Shown: positions 16,008 to 25,165 of the stretch, in pieces | Numbering within the stretch: position 1 is the stretch's first letter | Layout of the letters: every line of letters begins with the position of its first letter | From: Calothrix sp. PCC 7716 | Lineage (GTDB): Bacteria; Cyanobacteriota; Cyanobacteriia; Cyanobacteriales; Nostocaceae | Assembly: GCF_019977735.1 (NCBI RefSeq) | Contig: NZ_AP025018.1 | Coordinates: 3,968,001 to 4,032,000 of the forward strand | Reading direction: 5' to 3' | DNA length: 64,000 nucleotides | The notes under the pieces: generated by a model | The model's input: only the letters and a program-made list of their open reading frames with translations | Database searches by the model: none | Told to the model about the DNA's origin: nothing | Translations under genes and position numbers: made by a program

Positions 16008-17512
16008 CTAAATTCGATCCAAAATCGACTACCTTGTCCTGGCTGTGATTCTACACCAACAAGGGCGCCCAGACGCTCGGCGCCTTTACGGACGATAGCT
16101 AGACCGATACCAGTACCAGGATATTCATCATTGCTATGTAAGCGCGTAAATACAGTGAATATACGCTCTTGATAGTTCTGAGCAATTCCAATACCATTAT
16201 CTTCTATCCAGAGACGTATTTTATTATTAAAAGTGCGTTCGGCATATATTCGCACCACAGGTTTAACTTGGGGAGCAACAAATTTTATCGCATTATTTAC
16301 TAAGTTAGAAATAATTTGAATTAAAATGGTATAATTGCCGATAACTTGAGGTAAAGGTTCTTCTACTTGTACTGTTGCTTGTCTCTGCTGTATTGTTGAT
16401 TCTAACTGCATTAATACTTCTGCTACTACAGAAGACAAATCAATAAGTCTTAATGGTAACTCACTACGACTAATACGGCTATACTCCAACAAATCATCAA
16501 TAAGTCTGAAAGCAGACTGTGAGCTTATAATAATGCGCTGTAGATACTTTTTTTGACGCTCTGGCTCAAGTTGTTGATTTTGCAGTATTGTACCAAATCC
16601 TTGAATCGCGCGTAGTGGTGAGCGCAAGTCATGGGAAACCGAGTAAGTAAACGTTTCTAAATCTTGGTTTGCCATGACTAACTTTTGATTTGTTTCATCT
16701 AACGTGCGATTTGTGGCTTCGAGTTCAGCAGTACGTTCAATTACTCGCTGTTCTAAAATAGAGTTTAGCTGTTGTCTTTCAATTTCAACTTGTTTACGTG
16801 CAGTAATATCTTCAATCAAGCCATCAAGTACCTTTTGCCCATCAATCTCATTCAGAGTTATACTTAAAGCTACCCAAACAAGTGTACCATCAGGACGTTG
16901 CAATTCAATTTCTAACTCTTGCTGTGGTTCTGGTAGCTTTTCTAACATTGAGTAGTATTCGCGAATGTTCAGTACATCTCTGGTTTGTAATTGTGCTAAA
17001 TTATCTATGCCTAGCAATTTGAGAAAAACTGTATTGCTTTCAATGTAATTGCCATTACTGTTTGCCCTAAACGTTCCTATCTGCAACTGATTGAGTAATC
17101 TACGCAAGCGAATTTCTAATAACTCAGAAGAGCGTCGATTTTCTAAGCGTTCAATCGCAATGCGTAATGATATTGGTAATTTAATATACTTAGATTGCGA
17201 TTTGAGAACATAATCATCTAACCCAGACTTCATCGCTTCAACTGCAATTTCTTCGCTACCTGTACCAGTAAACATAATTACAGGGCAGTAAGGGTATAAC
17301 TGTTTAACAGTTCTTAAAATATTGAGTCCATTAGTCCAACGTAGGTCATAATCAGTAACAACAGCATTGAATTGTTTTGCAGTTAAAGCAGCAGCTAATT
17401 CCTTTTCATCAAGAATTTCTTGAATCTCAATTTGAGCAAATTCGCGCTTTAGTTCTCGAATTACCAACGCGCGGTCTGCTTTATTATCATCAATAACTAA
17501 GACATGGAGCAT
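15995..17512 (-). CDS. Response regulator-PAS-histidine kinase
   Basis: 505 residues. The N-terminal receiver has VLVIDDNKADR, Asp in AVVTDYDLRW, Thr in IMFTGTG and Lys in YVLKSQSK (residues 1-120). A PAS domain follows (near 130-245, ending VLDGLIEDITARKQ), then a coiled coil and HisKA with SVSHDLRSPLRAIQGFG and HATPase with NLVNNAIKFV, EDNGIGI and GTGIGLAIVRK. Receiver-first kinases take phosphate from another kinase, then signal on. It sits 49 bp downstream of the CHASE3 kinase and is probably cotranscribed. The 3' end is overwritten by heptamer repeat (SAEC ending). No membrane segment, so cytosolic. Confidence 0.93.
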   Translation of the reverse strand: MLHVLVIDDNKADRALVIRELKREFAQIEIQEILDEKELAAALTAKQFNAVVTDYDLRWTNGLNILRTVKQLYPYCPVIMFTGTGSEEIAVEAMKSGLDDYVLKSQSKYIKLPISLRIAIERLENRRSSELLEIRLRRLLNQLQIGTFRANSNGNYIESNTVFLKLLGIDNLAQLQTRDVLNIREYYSMLEKLPEPQQELEIELQRPDGTLVWVALSITLNEIDGQKVLDGLIEDITARKQVEIERQQLNSILEQRVIERTAELEATNRTLDETNQKLVMANQDLETFTYSVSHDLRSPLRAIQGFGTILQNQQLEPERQKKYLQRIIISSQSAFRLIDDLLEYSRISRSELPLRLIDLSSVVAEVLMQLESTIQQRQATVQVEEPLPQVIGNYTILIQIISNLVNNAIKFVAPQVKPVVRIYAERTFNNKIRLWIEDNGIGIAQNYQERIFTVFTRLHSNDEYPGTGIGLAIVRKGAERLGALVGVESQPGQGSRFWIEFSAEC

Positions 17513-17537
17513 TTCTATCGTTTAACTCCTAACTCCT

Positions 17538-17565
17538 GTAGAGACGCGACATGTCGCGTCTCTAC
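17538..17565. terminator. Perfect 28-nt palindrome (GTAGAGACGCGACA...), terminator-like repeat
   Basis: GTAGAGACGCGACA followed by TGTCGCGTCTCTAC is a perfect inverted repeat overlapping the stop codon of the CHASE3 kinase gene (17562). Related hairpins occur at 32967, 55306 and 57604, always between genes. It could act as a terminator or RNA-processing hairpin; no long T run follows on the minus strand. Confidence 0.6.
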
Positions 17566-19751
17566 CTTTTTATCAATTCAATCCAAAACCGACTGCCACT
17601 ATTAACTTGTGATTCTACCCCAACTTTGCCACCCATACGTTCTACGGCTTTCCGTACAATAGCTAGACCGATACCTGTACCTGGGTAAGATTCTGCACCG
17701 TGTAAGCGTTCAAAAACTCGGAAAATTCGTTCTTGGTGTTCGGGTGCAATACCTATACCATTATCTTCAACCCATAAATATACCGAATTTTGCTGCTCGT
17801 GTGCGTATATATGTACTTTTGGCTGTGTTGCTGGTTCTACAAATTTAATGGCATTGCTAATTAAATTTGTAATTACTTGCATCAATGTCGGACGATGCGC
17901 CATTACTAATGGTAGCGTGTCTATTGTAATTAAGGCATGTTTTTCTTTGATAGAGGCGCCTAGTTGTTTCAAAGCTTCTGTGACGACGCTATTCAAATCT
18001 ACTTGTTGTAGTTCTATTTGAACGCGCGTTAAACGACTGTATGATAATAAGTCGGCGATGAGAGCATCCATTTGAACGGCGCCTTCGGTTATATATTGAA
18101 TATATTCCTGTGCAATTTCATCGAGTTGGTCACCGTAGTCTTCTTGTAAAGCTTGAGCAAAACCCTGCATAGTTCGTAACGGCGCCCGTAAATCGTGAGA
18201 TATTGAATAAGCAAAAGCCTCCATTTCGGCATTTACTTCTTGTAGTTGTAAAGTGCGTTCTTGGACTCGTTGCTCTAATGTCTCGTTAAGTAGTTGAATT
18301 TCTGCCTCTTTGTACTTGCGTTCAGTAACGTCTTCTGCCACACCAGCAACTCGATAAATTTCTCCTTCTTGATTGCGAACCGGAAAACCTCGGTCTTGTA
18401 TCCAGCGCACCTCACCATCTGGACGAATTATCCGGTACTCTACATTTAACGTTCCACGATGTATATTTTCTCGGTGTAGTTCTGCATGACGCTGTTTATC
18501 ATCTGGATGAATAGCCTCACTCCACCCCATAGGATTATTTTGAAGACTGTCAATTGTACGTCCCCAAATTCTCTCATATGCAGGACTGACATAAATTAAT
18601 TGCCCGTTACGTGGGTCAAAAATCCAAAAAACTTCATGAATGTTTTCTGCTAGCTGGCGAAATTTCTCGTCGCTGCTGCGTAACTCTGCTTCGGTTGTTT
18701 TTAACTGCGTAACATCATAGAACGTTGCAACCGCAGCAATAATTTTATTAGACTCACGAACAGGTGTAGAGCTAATATATACTACTTTCTCGCTACCATC
18801 GGGTTGAGGATACCTAAATTCTTCATCTACAACACATTCTCCTGTCGTCAAAGCGCGAACCATTGGATACTCATGAGCTTCGTAGGGTCGTCCATCTGGG
18901 TGTAAAGCTTGGTACCCGCTATAATCATCTATACTTTCTGTTGCAACAAGTGCGTGTCCTAAAATCTTTTCTGCTTGCTTGTTACCAAGAATTAGTTTTC
19001 CTTCATTATCTGCTATCGCGGCGCCTACAGGTAATTGTTGCATCATCGTTTCTAAACGATTACGTTCTGCCTGCAACTCAGAGAAAAGCTGATTTTGCTT
19101 ATTTTGCTCTTGATGCCGAAAAATTTTATCACGACGAAATAAGTAATAAATAATTCCTATTCCTAGTATATTTACGCTATTCGCTATAAATGAAGATAAT
19201 AATGTACTATCAATACTAGCTTTAGACTCAGCATCACGTAGCTGCAACAGTTTATTTTCTTCGAGTTGCATATCAGCTATCTGGCGCCGGATTTTATCCA
19301 TTATCAGCTTACCTCTATCGGTTCGCACTAGTTGCAAAGCAGACTGTTGCCCTTGAGTTCGCTTAATATTAATAGTATCTTCAAGCTCAATTAACTTAGT
19401 ATCTACAGACTTTTTTAAATCAACAATCCGTTGCTGCTGTTGAGGGTTATCGCTCGTTAGCTGCTGCAAACCAGCAATTTGTTGATTAACTGTGTTAATA
19501 GCATTCTTGTAAGGTTCTAAATAACGGTCATCACCCACAAGTAAATAACCCCGTTGCCCAGTTTCTGCATCTTTAAGCGTTGACAAAGTTTTCTCAAGTG
19601 TAGTAATTACCTCATGAGTCTTAGCAACCGACCGTTCATTCTGGGCGACTTTCAAAGTATTACGATAGGAAAGCGCTGCATTAAAAATAACTAGTAACAG
19701 CGTTAACCCTAAACCAAGATTAATCTGTCGTCGAATCAATGGTAACTTCAT
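17562..19751 (-). CDS. CHASE3-PAS-PAS sensor histidine kinase
   Basis: 729 residues. A membrane segment near residues 9-29, then a periplasmic helical CHASE3 domain (TLKDAETGQRGYLLVGDDRY motif near 57-76), then a second membrane segment (IANSVNILGIGIIYYLFRRD near 187-206). Two PAS domains follow (near 225-350, ending FYDVTQLK, and 360-485 ending EDVTERK). HisKA is SISHDLRAPLRTMQGFAQAL; HATPase has NLISNAIKFV, EDNGIGI and GTGIGLAIVRK. It is the first gene of the kinase cluster and the only one with an extracytoplasmic sensor. The signal is unknown. The upstream intergenic region carries no evident promoter box that I can defend. Confidence 0.94.
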   Translation of the reverse strand: MKLPLIRRQINLGLGLTLLLVIFNAALSYRNTLKVAQNERSVAKTHEVITTLEKTLSTLKDAETGQRGYLLVGDDRYLEPYKNAINTVNQQIAGLQQLTSDNPQQQQRIVDLKKSVDTKLIELEDTINIKRTQGQQSALQLVRTDRGKLIMDKIRRQIADMQLEENKLLQLRDAESKASIDSTLLSSFIANSVNILGIGIIYYLFRRDKIFRHQEQNKQNQLFSELQAERNRLETMMQQLPVGAAIADNEGKLILGNKQAEKILGHALVATESIDDYSGYQALHPDGRPYEAHEYPMVRALTTGECVVDEEFRYPQPDGSEKVVYISSTPVRESNKIIAAVATFYDVTQLKTTEAELRSSDEKFRQLAENIHEVFWIFDPRNGQLIYVSPAYERIWGRTIDSLQNNPMGWSEAIHPDDKQRHAELHRENIHRGTLNVEYRIIRPDGEVRWIQDRGFPVRNQEGEIYRVAGVAEDVTERKYKEAEIQLLNETLEQRVQERTLQLQEVNAEMEAFAYSISHDLRAPLRTMQGFAQALQEDYGDQLDEIAQEYIQYITEGAVQMDALIADLLSYSRLTRVQIELQQVDLNSVVTEALKQLGASIKEKHALITIDTLPLVMAHRPTLMQVITNLISNAIKFVEPATQPKVHIYAHEQQNSVYLWVEDNGIGIAPEHQERIFRVFERLHGAESYPGTGIGLAIVRKAVERMGGKVGVESQVNSGSRFWIELIKR

Positions 19752-19899
19752 GCCTGAAGAGGCGGAAATTAAAAGAGGGTCTCCTACCTGATATCATTTT
19801 AGCCTGTATTAACACGAACAAATATTCACATTGGCACCGACATTTGTTGTGGGTAGTTGTAGCATATATGTCCTCAGATGTGCAAATACGTATAATAAT

Positions 19900-20115
19900 T
19901 TACCACAGAGGCGCAGAGTACGTAGAGAGAAGATTATAGAACATTAATACTAAGCAGCAAAAGGTAATTAATCTGACTAAAATAATTAATAATTAAGTAT
20001 TTATCGCAAAAAAAACGCTATTTTATAGAATATATTTGTGCAATTGGCGTATTTTTTATACAGCTTTATTTACTCTCGTCATTCCTCTCCGTGTACTCTG
20101 TGTCTCTGTGGTAAA
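19900..20115. repeat. Pair of inverted 'TTACCACAGAG(G/A)C' repeats bounding a 216-bp gap segment
   Basis: 19900-19932 reads TTACCACAGAGGCGCAGAGT and on; 20084-20115 is its inverted counterpart ending CTCTGTGTCTCTGTGGTAAA. The two together bound a non-coding AT-rich stretch, giving a MITE-like layout, though single copies of the same unit occur elsewhere. Nothing else is seen in the 19752-20255 gap. Confidence 0.65.
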
Positions 20116-20255
20116 ATAATTATCCGTTACATCCGTTTGTAATCCGTTGCTAGTTTACCTTCAACAAATAAGGGTCTTTGCCAAAATTATACGGGTTAAT
20201 GATACGCTTTTTGCGCTATTAGTAATAAATAGGTACAACAACGCTCACAGCGAAA

Positions 20256-21764
20256 ATGGCTCGCACCCCTACTTTAATTTTTGATCGTGGCACATTAATT
20301 TTACATCCACCACCTAAAGGTAGAAGTTGGATGGACTTTGCCACATGGGATGACAGAGTTGAAAAATTCCGCATTCCCGCGATTCAATACCGCGCGCTTG
20401 TGGAAACACTACAAGCGGAAAATACAATTTTTAACGATGATGCTAAAGGGTTTTATCAGGTGGACTTAATACCTAGTCTCGAAATGGAACCTTACCAGCA
20501 TCAAAGTGAAGCGTTAGCAGCGTGGAAGTTGGCAGGTAGGCAAGGTGTTGTAGTGCTTCCGACAGCAGCAGGAAAGACGTATTTAGCGCAAATGGCAATG
20601 CAAGCGACACCACGAACTACATTAATAGTGGTGCCAACGTTAGATTTAATGCATCAGTGGTACGCGCATCTTAAAGCAGCGTTTCCAGATGCGGATGTGG
20701 GTTTATTGGGAGGAGGTTCGCGCGATAAAAGTCCGATATTAGTAGCAACATACGATAGTGCGGCAATTCATGCGGAAACGATAGGTAGTATGTACGCGCT
20801 GATAATTTTTGACGAGTGTCACCATTTACCGACTGATTTTAATCGGGTAATTGCGGAGTATGCGATTGCTCCTTATCGACTGGGTTTATCGGCAACTCCC
20901 GAACGTACCGATGGTAAACACGCTGATTTAAATATTTTGATTGGTAAGGAGGTTTATCGCAAGCGCGCGGAAGATTTAGCGGGGAAAGCTTTAGCTGAAC
21001 ACGAAATCGTCCAAATTAAGGTCAAATTATCGCAGCATGAGCGGGAAAGATATAATAAACTAATGCAAATTCGCAATGATTTTTTAAGAGAATCTAAAAT
21101 ATCTTTGGGCAGCATTCAAGGATGGCAACATTTTGTCATGGCTTCCGCGCGGTCGCAAGCTGGACGCAAAGCGATGTTAGCCCACCGGGAAGCGAAGGAG
21201 ATTGCTTTGGGTACTGATGGGAAAATTAGAATTCTTACCGATTTATTGGCAGAGCATTACCCTGATAGGATATTAATTTTTACTGCTGATAATAATACTG
21301 TTTATAAAATTTCTAATGAGTTTTTAATTCCTGCGATTACTCATCAAACTCCTGTAAAGGAACGACATGAGATTTTGACTAAGTTTAAAGAGGGTGAGTT
21401 TAAGAGTTTGGTTGCTTCTCATGTGTTGAATGAAGGGGTGGATGTTCCTGCTGCGCGCGTAGCAATTATTTTATCGGGTACTGGGTCTGTACGGGAATAT
21501 ACGCAGAGGTTAGGGCGGGTGTTGAGGAAGGGTCAGGAGATGAATAAGCAAGCGATTTTATATGAGGTGGTGACGGAAGATACTAGTGAGGAGGGGACTT
21601 CGGCAAGAAGAAGGAATGAACCGCAAAGAACGCAAAGGACGCAAAGGAAAGAAGAGGAGAGGGGGAATTTAAAGGTTGTGTATGGTACTGGGCAACAGAA
21701 AACTCCCCGTGCTGCTGAACAGTTAGGTTTATGGAATGATTCAGGAGATACACCTAATTTTTAA
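20256..21764 (+). CDS. XPB/Ssl2-type superfamily 2 DNA helicase
   Basis: 502 residues. Q-type N-terminus, Walker A VVVLPTAAGKTYLA (near 97-110), Walker B IIFDECHH (near 183-190, DECH box), motif III LSATPERTDG (near 212) and motif VI QRLGRVLRKGQ (near 416). It unwinds DNA with 3'-5' polarity and in archaea and bacteria pairs with the Bax1/DUF790 nuclease; that partner is found at 25615 in this window. The C-terminal tail contains a segment RRRNEPQRTQRTQRKEEE that is the translation of a dispersed nucleotide repeat (ACCGCAAAGAACGCAAAGGA type near 21618) and not a helicase domain. The gene has no GGCGCC site. Confidence 0.92.
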   Translation: MARTPTLIFDRGTLILHPPPKGRSWMDFATWDDRVEKFRIPAIQYRALVETLQAENTIFNDDAKGFYQVDLIPSLEMEPYQHQSEALAAWKLAGRQGVVVLPTAAGKTYLAQMAMQATPRTTLIVVPTLDLMHQWYAHLKAAFPDADVGLLGGGSRDKSPILVATYDSAAIHAETIGSMYALIIFDECHHLPTDFNRVIAEYAIAPYRLGLSATPERTDGKHADLNILIGKEVYRKRAEDLAGKALAEHEIVQIKVKLSQHERERYNKLMQIRNDFLRESKISLGSIQGWQHFVMASARSQAGRKAMLAHREAKEIALGTDGKIRILTDLLAEHYPDRILIFTADNNTVYKISNEFLIPAITHQTPVKERHEILTKFKEGEFKSLVASHVLNEGVDVPAARVAIILSGTGSVREYTQRLGRVLRKGQEMNKQAILYEVVTEDTSEEGTSARRRNEPQRTQRTQRKEEERGNLKVVYGTGQQKTPRAAEQLGLWNDSGDTPNF

Positions 21765-21776
21765 AATGCTTACGTA

Positions 21777-21795
21777 TGGTGGGCAGTGCCCACCA
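21777..21795 (+). terminator. Rho-independent-type terminator after the helicase gene
   Basis: TGGTGGGC-AGT-GCCCACCA, an 8-bp perfect stem with a 3-nt loop, followed by AAAATTTTATT. It lies 13 bp after the helicase stop. A near-identical hairpin (GGTGGGC-AGT-GCCCACC) is at 58867, so it is also a repeat family. Confidence 0.7.
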
Positions 21796-21939
21796 AAATT
21801 TTATTATGTATAATTACGTAATTTATGAAAATTGCTTAAGGGTTTGTGTTTGATGTTTGGTTTAAGGCGCCATACGGGATAACTAGGACAAGAAGCGATT
21901 ATTGCTTCTTAGAGTTGTACTAATTCGGTATGGTGTAGG

Positions 21940-24093
21940 ATGAAAAACCAAAATCAAAGTTTCTTGGCTTTTTTTAGCAAAGTTATTTTTGCAGTTGCTT
22001 ATGTCGCAATGGTTTCACCAATAGCTTCAGCACATGCAGCATCAGGGTTGCCTAACAGCATTGAAGAATCTACTAATACACAAGAATTAAAAGTGCTAGC
22101 AAAGTCAGATGATGATGATGACGACGACGACGATGACGATGACTTACCGGAAGTTGTTAAAACATCTGTTTTTAAAGATATTTCTCAACGTGCGAATGTT
22201 GAAGCATCTTCTTTGCGCGTTCTTAGAGCCGAAAAAACAACTTGGTCTAATAGTTGTTTGGGTTTAAAGTCCGATGAAGTTTGTTCACAAGTGTTGCTTC
22301 CTGGTTGGCAAGTCGTTGTTGCTGGCAGTTCCCAAGCTTGGGTTTATCGTACTGATGAATCTGGCAGTGTAGCCAAAATTGATGAAACCTCAAGTCAGTC
22401 TGTAACTGCAACAATTCTCAAAACACGAACTGTTAATGAACAAATTAGCAGTCGTGTTACTACTGTTGAACGTCGTAGTCAAGTACTTGCAGCAAGAACA
22501 ACTACAGCTAGCCGTGAGGATGAAGCAAATATCAATGCTGTTAGTCGCAGTAGCACCATCAGTGCTGCAACTGTTAATGTAACAAGCAAAAAACCCGGTT
22601 TCAGTCTTGCTATTCTTCAACCTTCAGGTAGTTTTGAAGAAGTGATAGCGCGCGTTTCTGTAAAAGGTAAACGCGGTAAGGGTTATCTCAAGGAGCGCTT
22701 TTTGGGTGATTATAAGTACAAAATCCAACAAAAAGCCAAATTTGTTAAGGGTTTGAAAGCTGGCGATAGAATTGTTGTCCGGTTGTATGATACTCAAAAT
22801 CGCTTTATCGGTTACAGCGAATTTGAATGTTTGTCGGCAAATACTGCTGTCAATCTGATTTTGTCGAATAATCCCAGTGGCTATAAAGTTGTTCGCACCG
22901 TTTATGGTTTAGATACCAATTTTGATGGCGCCATTGACTCAGGTAGCACAACTTACGATTATTTCACCCAAGTAAACGAACAGCGCGTTACTTTTTTAAG
23001 GAGTTCGCAGCAAGTAAATGTCAGTCAATTCCAAGTTGAAGGATTATCAGCAGTTGCCAGTCGCAGCGTTTATCCTGCATCTTTTAGCCAAGGTGAATAT
23101 GCACTAGTTCAACAATCTGTTAGTGCTTCTAGTTCTAACCTAGCAGCAGCATTAAAAGCGGCGCCAAGTCAGTTGGTAGAAATGAATGAAGTTAGCAATG
23201 ACTCAACTTTCGATGTCAGTCAAAAAATGATGGAATATCGCGAAGTTGGCGTTGCGAATGGTGTTCAAGTTAAGTTCTCAGATGTATCTGTAAATCACTG
23301 GGCAAAAGATTTTATTGCCGAGTTGGCAGCAATGGAAGTTATTGAAGGTTTCCCCGATGGTTCTTTCCGTCCCGAAGAACAAGTAACTCGTGCCCAATTT
23401 GCAGCAATGATTGCCCAAGCATTTGAAAAAGCAAAAGTTCGCAAAGTTGCTTCCTTTAGTGATGTTTCCTCGCGTTACTGGGCATTTAGTGCAATTCGCG
23501 AAGCTTATCAAGCAGGATTTTTAAATTCCTCTGGCAATCAATTTAAACCAACTCAAGCTTTATCGCGTCTAGAAGCAATGCTAGCAATAGCGCGCGGTTT
23601 GAATTATACAGTTACAGGTTCAACCGAAGCAATATTAGCAGCTTACAGCGATGCTACTAGTATTCGTAGTGATGTTCGCTCTTCGATTGCTGCCCTTAGC
23701 GAACGTGGTATAGTCGTTAACTATCCAAATATCGAAACTCTCAATGCTGATAAAGTCGCAACCCGCGCCGAAGTTTGCGCTTTAATTTATAAAGCATTAG
23801 TTAGCAAAGGTGAAGTCAGCGATATTTCTTCTGAGTATGTTGGCAGAGGAAGTAAAACCGAAATAGAATCGCGTGACGATGATGACGATGACGATGACGA
23901 TGATGACTCAAAGCGCAAAAAACCTAAACGTCCCTGTAACCAAGGTATCGGAAACGGCGCCGAAGGATGTGACCCAGGTAACTCCCGTCCACACGGTGGC
24001 AGCAACGACGGTGACGATGACAACGATGATGACGACGACGATGACGATGACGACGATGATAAAAAACGGTCACCAAATAAAAAAGATGATTAA
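21940..24093 (+). CDS. Secreted S-layer-homology protein with three poly-aspartate tracts
   Basis: 717 residues. A signal peptide with hydrophobic core near 13-30 ends around AHAA. Directly behind it is a run of 12 Asp (57-68); two more acidic runs lie near 646-656 and 691-708, the last in the C-terminus. Three SLH modules are visible: FSDVSVNHWAKDFIAELAAM (from 447), FSDVSSRYWAFSAIREAYQA (from 505) and YSDATSIRSDVRSSIAALSE (from 568). A GLDTNFDGAIDSG segment resembles a calcium loop. SLH modules bind cell-wall polymer or peptidoglycan; the Asp runs should bind calcium or other cations outside the cell. Preceded by a Ser/Thr-rich region of unknown fold. Function inferred only: envelope structural or ion-binding protein. 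Confidence 0.82.
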   Translation: MKNQNQSFLAFFSKVIFAVAYVAMVSPIASAHAASGLPNSIEESTNTQELKVLAKSDDDDDDDDDDDDLPEVVKTSVFKDISQRANVEASSLRVLRAEKTTWSNSCLGLKSDEVCSQVLLPGWQVVVAGSSQAWVYRTDESGSVAKIDETSSQSVTATILKTRTVNEQISSRVTTVERRSQVLAARTTTASREDEANINAVSRSSTISAATVNVTSKKPGFSLAILQPSGSFEEVIARVSVKGKRGKGYLKERFLGDYKYKIQQKAKFVKGLKAGDRIVVRLYDTQNRFIGYSEFECLSANTAVNLILSNNPSGYKVVRTVYGLDTNFDGAIDSGSTTYDYFTQVNEQRVTFLRSSQQVNVSQFQVEGLSAVASRSVYPASFSQGEYALVQQSVSASSSNLAAALKAAPSQLVEMNEVSNDSTFDVSQKMMEYREVGVANGVQVKFSDVSVNHWAKDFIAELAAMEVIEGFPDGSFRPEEQVTRAQFAAMIAQAFEKAKVRKVASFSDVSSRYWAFSAIREAYQAGFLNSSGNQFKPTQALSRLEAMLAIARGLNYTVTGSTEAILAAYSDATSIRSDVRSSIAALSERGIVVNYPNIETLNADKVATRAEVCALIYKALVSKGEVSDISSEYVGRGSKTEIESRDDDDDDDDDDDSKRKKPKRPCNQGIGNGAEGCDPGNSRPHGGSNDGDDDNDDDDDDDDDDDDKKRSPNKKDD

Positions 24094-24143
24094 CTAGTTA
24101 GTTGTGACATCTCCTACACCAACCTTGCGGTGTGGTGTAGGCT

Positions 24144-24329
24144 TCAAAGAGTCCTTTTCAGGATATCTATGATTTCCTTCGTGGTACTTTCATCCATAGT
24201 TCCAACTACAGAAATCTTCCCACTACGGCGTTTTATTCTGGGGAAAATGCCCAACCCCAGTCGCTTCAAATTAATAGAGGCATTAATGTCTCTATCAACC
24301 CTCAGCATTTCTTTTTCGTTACACCCCAC
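24144..24329 (-). pseudogene. TnpB C-terminal fragment
   Basis: The minus strand encodes RVDRDINASINLKRLGLGIF and then PRIKRRSGKISVVGTMDEST. DRDINAS is the RuvC-III motif with the catalytic Asp of a standard TnpB. Only about 60 residues survive, without RuvC-I, RuvC-II or the zinc finger. The downstream sequence (24100-24170, minus strand) would hold the omega-RNA of the former element. Confidence 0.82.
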
Positions 24330-24337
24330 AAACTGAA

Positions 24338-24526
24338 TTGCCCAAATTTATTAATAACGTCAAGACTGTCACAAGCCGCTATTTAGGCAAAGAATATTCG
24401 GATAGAATTAATCAATTTTATAAAAAGGACGTTCTTTGGAACGGCTCGTATTTTATTGCGTCATGTGGTGGCGTCACAGTTGAAACACTTAAAAAGTATG
24501 TCGAATCTCAAAACAAACCAGAATAA
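24338..24526 (+). pseudogene. IS200/IS605 TnpA (Y1 transposase) C-terminal fragment
   Basis: PKFINNVKTVTSRYLGKEYS, then VLWNGSYFIASCGGVTVETL and KKYVESQNKPE-stop. This is the C-terminal half of a Y1 transposase; the catalytic Tyr is the one in KKYVESQ. The HUH metal motif, which lies earlier, is missing. TTG at 24338 is only the first possible start. Confidence 0.85.
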
Positions 24527-24599
24527 TTTGTCATTAATCCCGACACCAAACGCAAAGCGTTATGGTGCGGGGCGGGTGCGGCAATAAAGCTAAATTAAC

Positions 24600-24627
24600 T
24601 CTTGTGGGGTGGGCATCCTTGCCCGCC
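24600..24627. repeat. Dispersed 'CTTGTGGGGTGGGCATCCTTGCCCGCC' repeat
   Basis: Another copy of the family with the GGGCATCCTTGCCC palindrome and CTTGTGG edge, located between the IS relic and the GNAT toxin gene stop. Confidence 0.72.
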
Positions 24628-24646
24628 TTTGCTTACTTGAATAGAG

Positions 24647-25165
24647 TTAAATATCAAAACGTTGACAAAGTTCCTCTATTGCTTTAACAGGCAGATACAG
24701 CTTAAAGGGATATTCCTTAAATTGTTGAAAACCATACTTTTGATAAAAAGCAACTGCATTTTCATCTATAGCTTCTACAACTACAGCAACGGATGCAACT
24801 TGCTCTGTCGTTCTAAGCGCGCGTTTCATAGCATCTATTAAAATGACCCCTCCCAAACCTTGACCTTGCCGATTACTATCAACAGCAAGACGACCAAGTA
24901 AAATAGCAGGAAGCAAAGGATAGCGAGGTAAGCCTTTAGCAAAAGCTTCGTTTAAATTATTAATATCTAGCGTATAAGAAGACAAAGTATAGTAAGCAAT
25001 AATATCAGTACTTGGTGAATCAATCAAAACAAACACTGTAGCAACTTTTTTCTTGAGGTCTTGGGATGCGGATTTACGTATGTAGTTATCTAAACTATCG
25101 TTTCCACAGGAAAATGCTGAACGATTATGCCTTTTACTATCGAGCAACTCAATCGTTAATACCAT
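24647..25165 (-). CDS. GNAT-family toxin of a type II toxin-antitoxin module (TacT-like)
   Basis: 172 residues. N-terminal HNRSAFSCGNDSLDNYI and ASQDLKKKVATVFVL are typical for TacT/AtaT-like acetyltransferase toxins, with the acetyl-CoA loop GRLAVDSNRQGQGLGGVILI (near 91-110) and catalytic-region YQKYGFQQF. Such toxins acetylate the amino group of charged tRNAs and stop translation; the target here is unknown. The start overlaps the antitoxin gene by 17 bp, so it is translated from the same message. Confidence 0.88.
   Translation of the reverse strand: MVLTIELLDSKRHNRSAFSCGNDSLDNYIRKSASQDLKKKVATVFVLIDSPSTDIIAYYTLSSYTLDINNLNEAFAKGLPRYPLLPAILLGRLAVDSNRQGQGLGGVILIDAMKRALRTTEQVASVAVVVEAIDENAVAFYQKYGFQQFKEYPFKLYLPVKAIEELCQRFDI

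Larger units (their letters stand above)
24113..24590. mobile_element. IS200/IS605 relic with divergent tnpB and tnpA stumps
   Basis: The 3' end of a tnpB gene (minus) and the 3' end of a Y1-type tnpA (plus) lie back to back with both N-terminal parts missing, which means an internal deletion removed the centre of an IS605-type element. Probable end hairpins flank them: CCTACACC...GGTGTAGG (24113-24140) and the CGACACCAAACGC...GGTGCGGGG structure (24541-24572). It cannot move by itself. Confidence 0.8.

Noticed and set aside
24144-24526. Active IS605 element
   Set aside because: Both tnpA and tnpB lack their N-terminal halves, including the HUH motif and RuvC-I/II.
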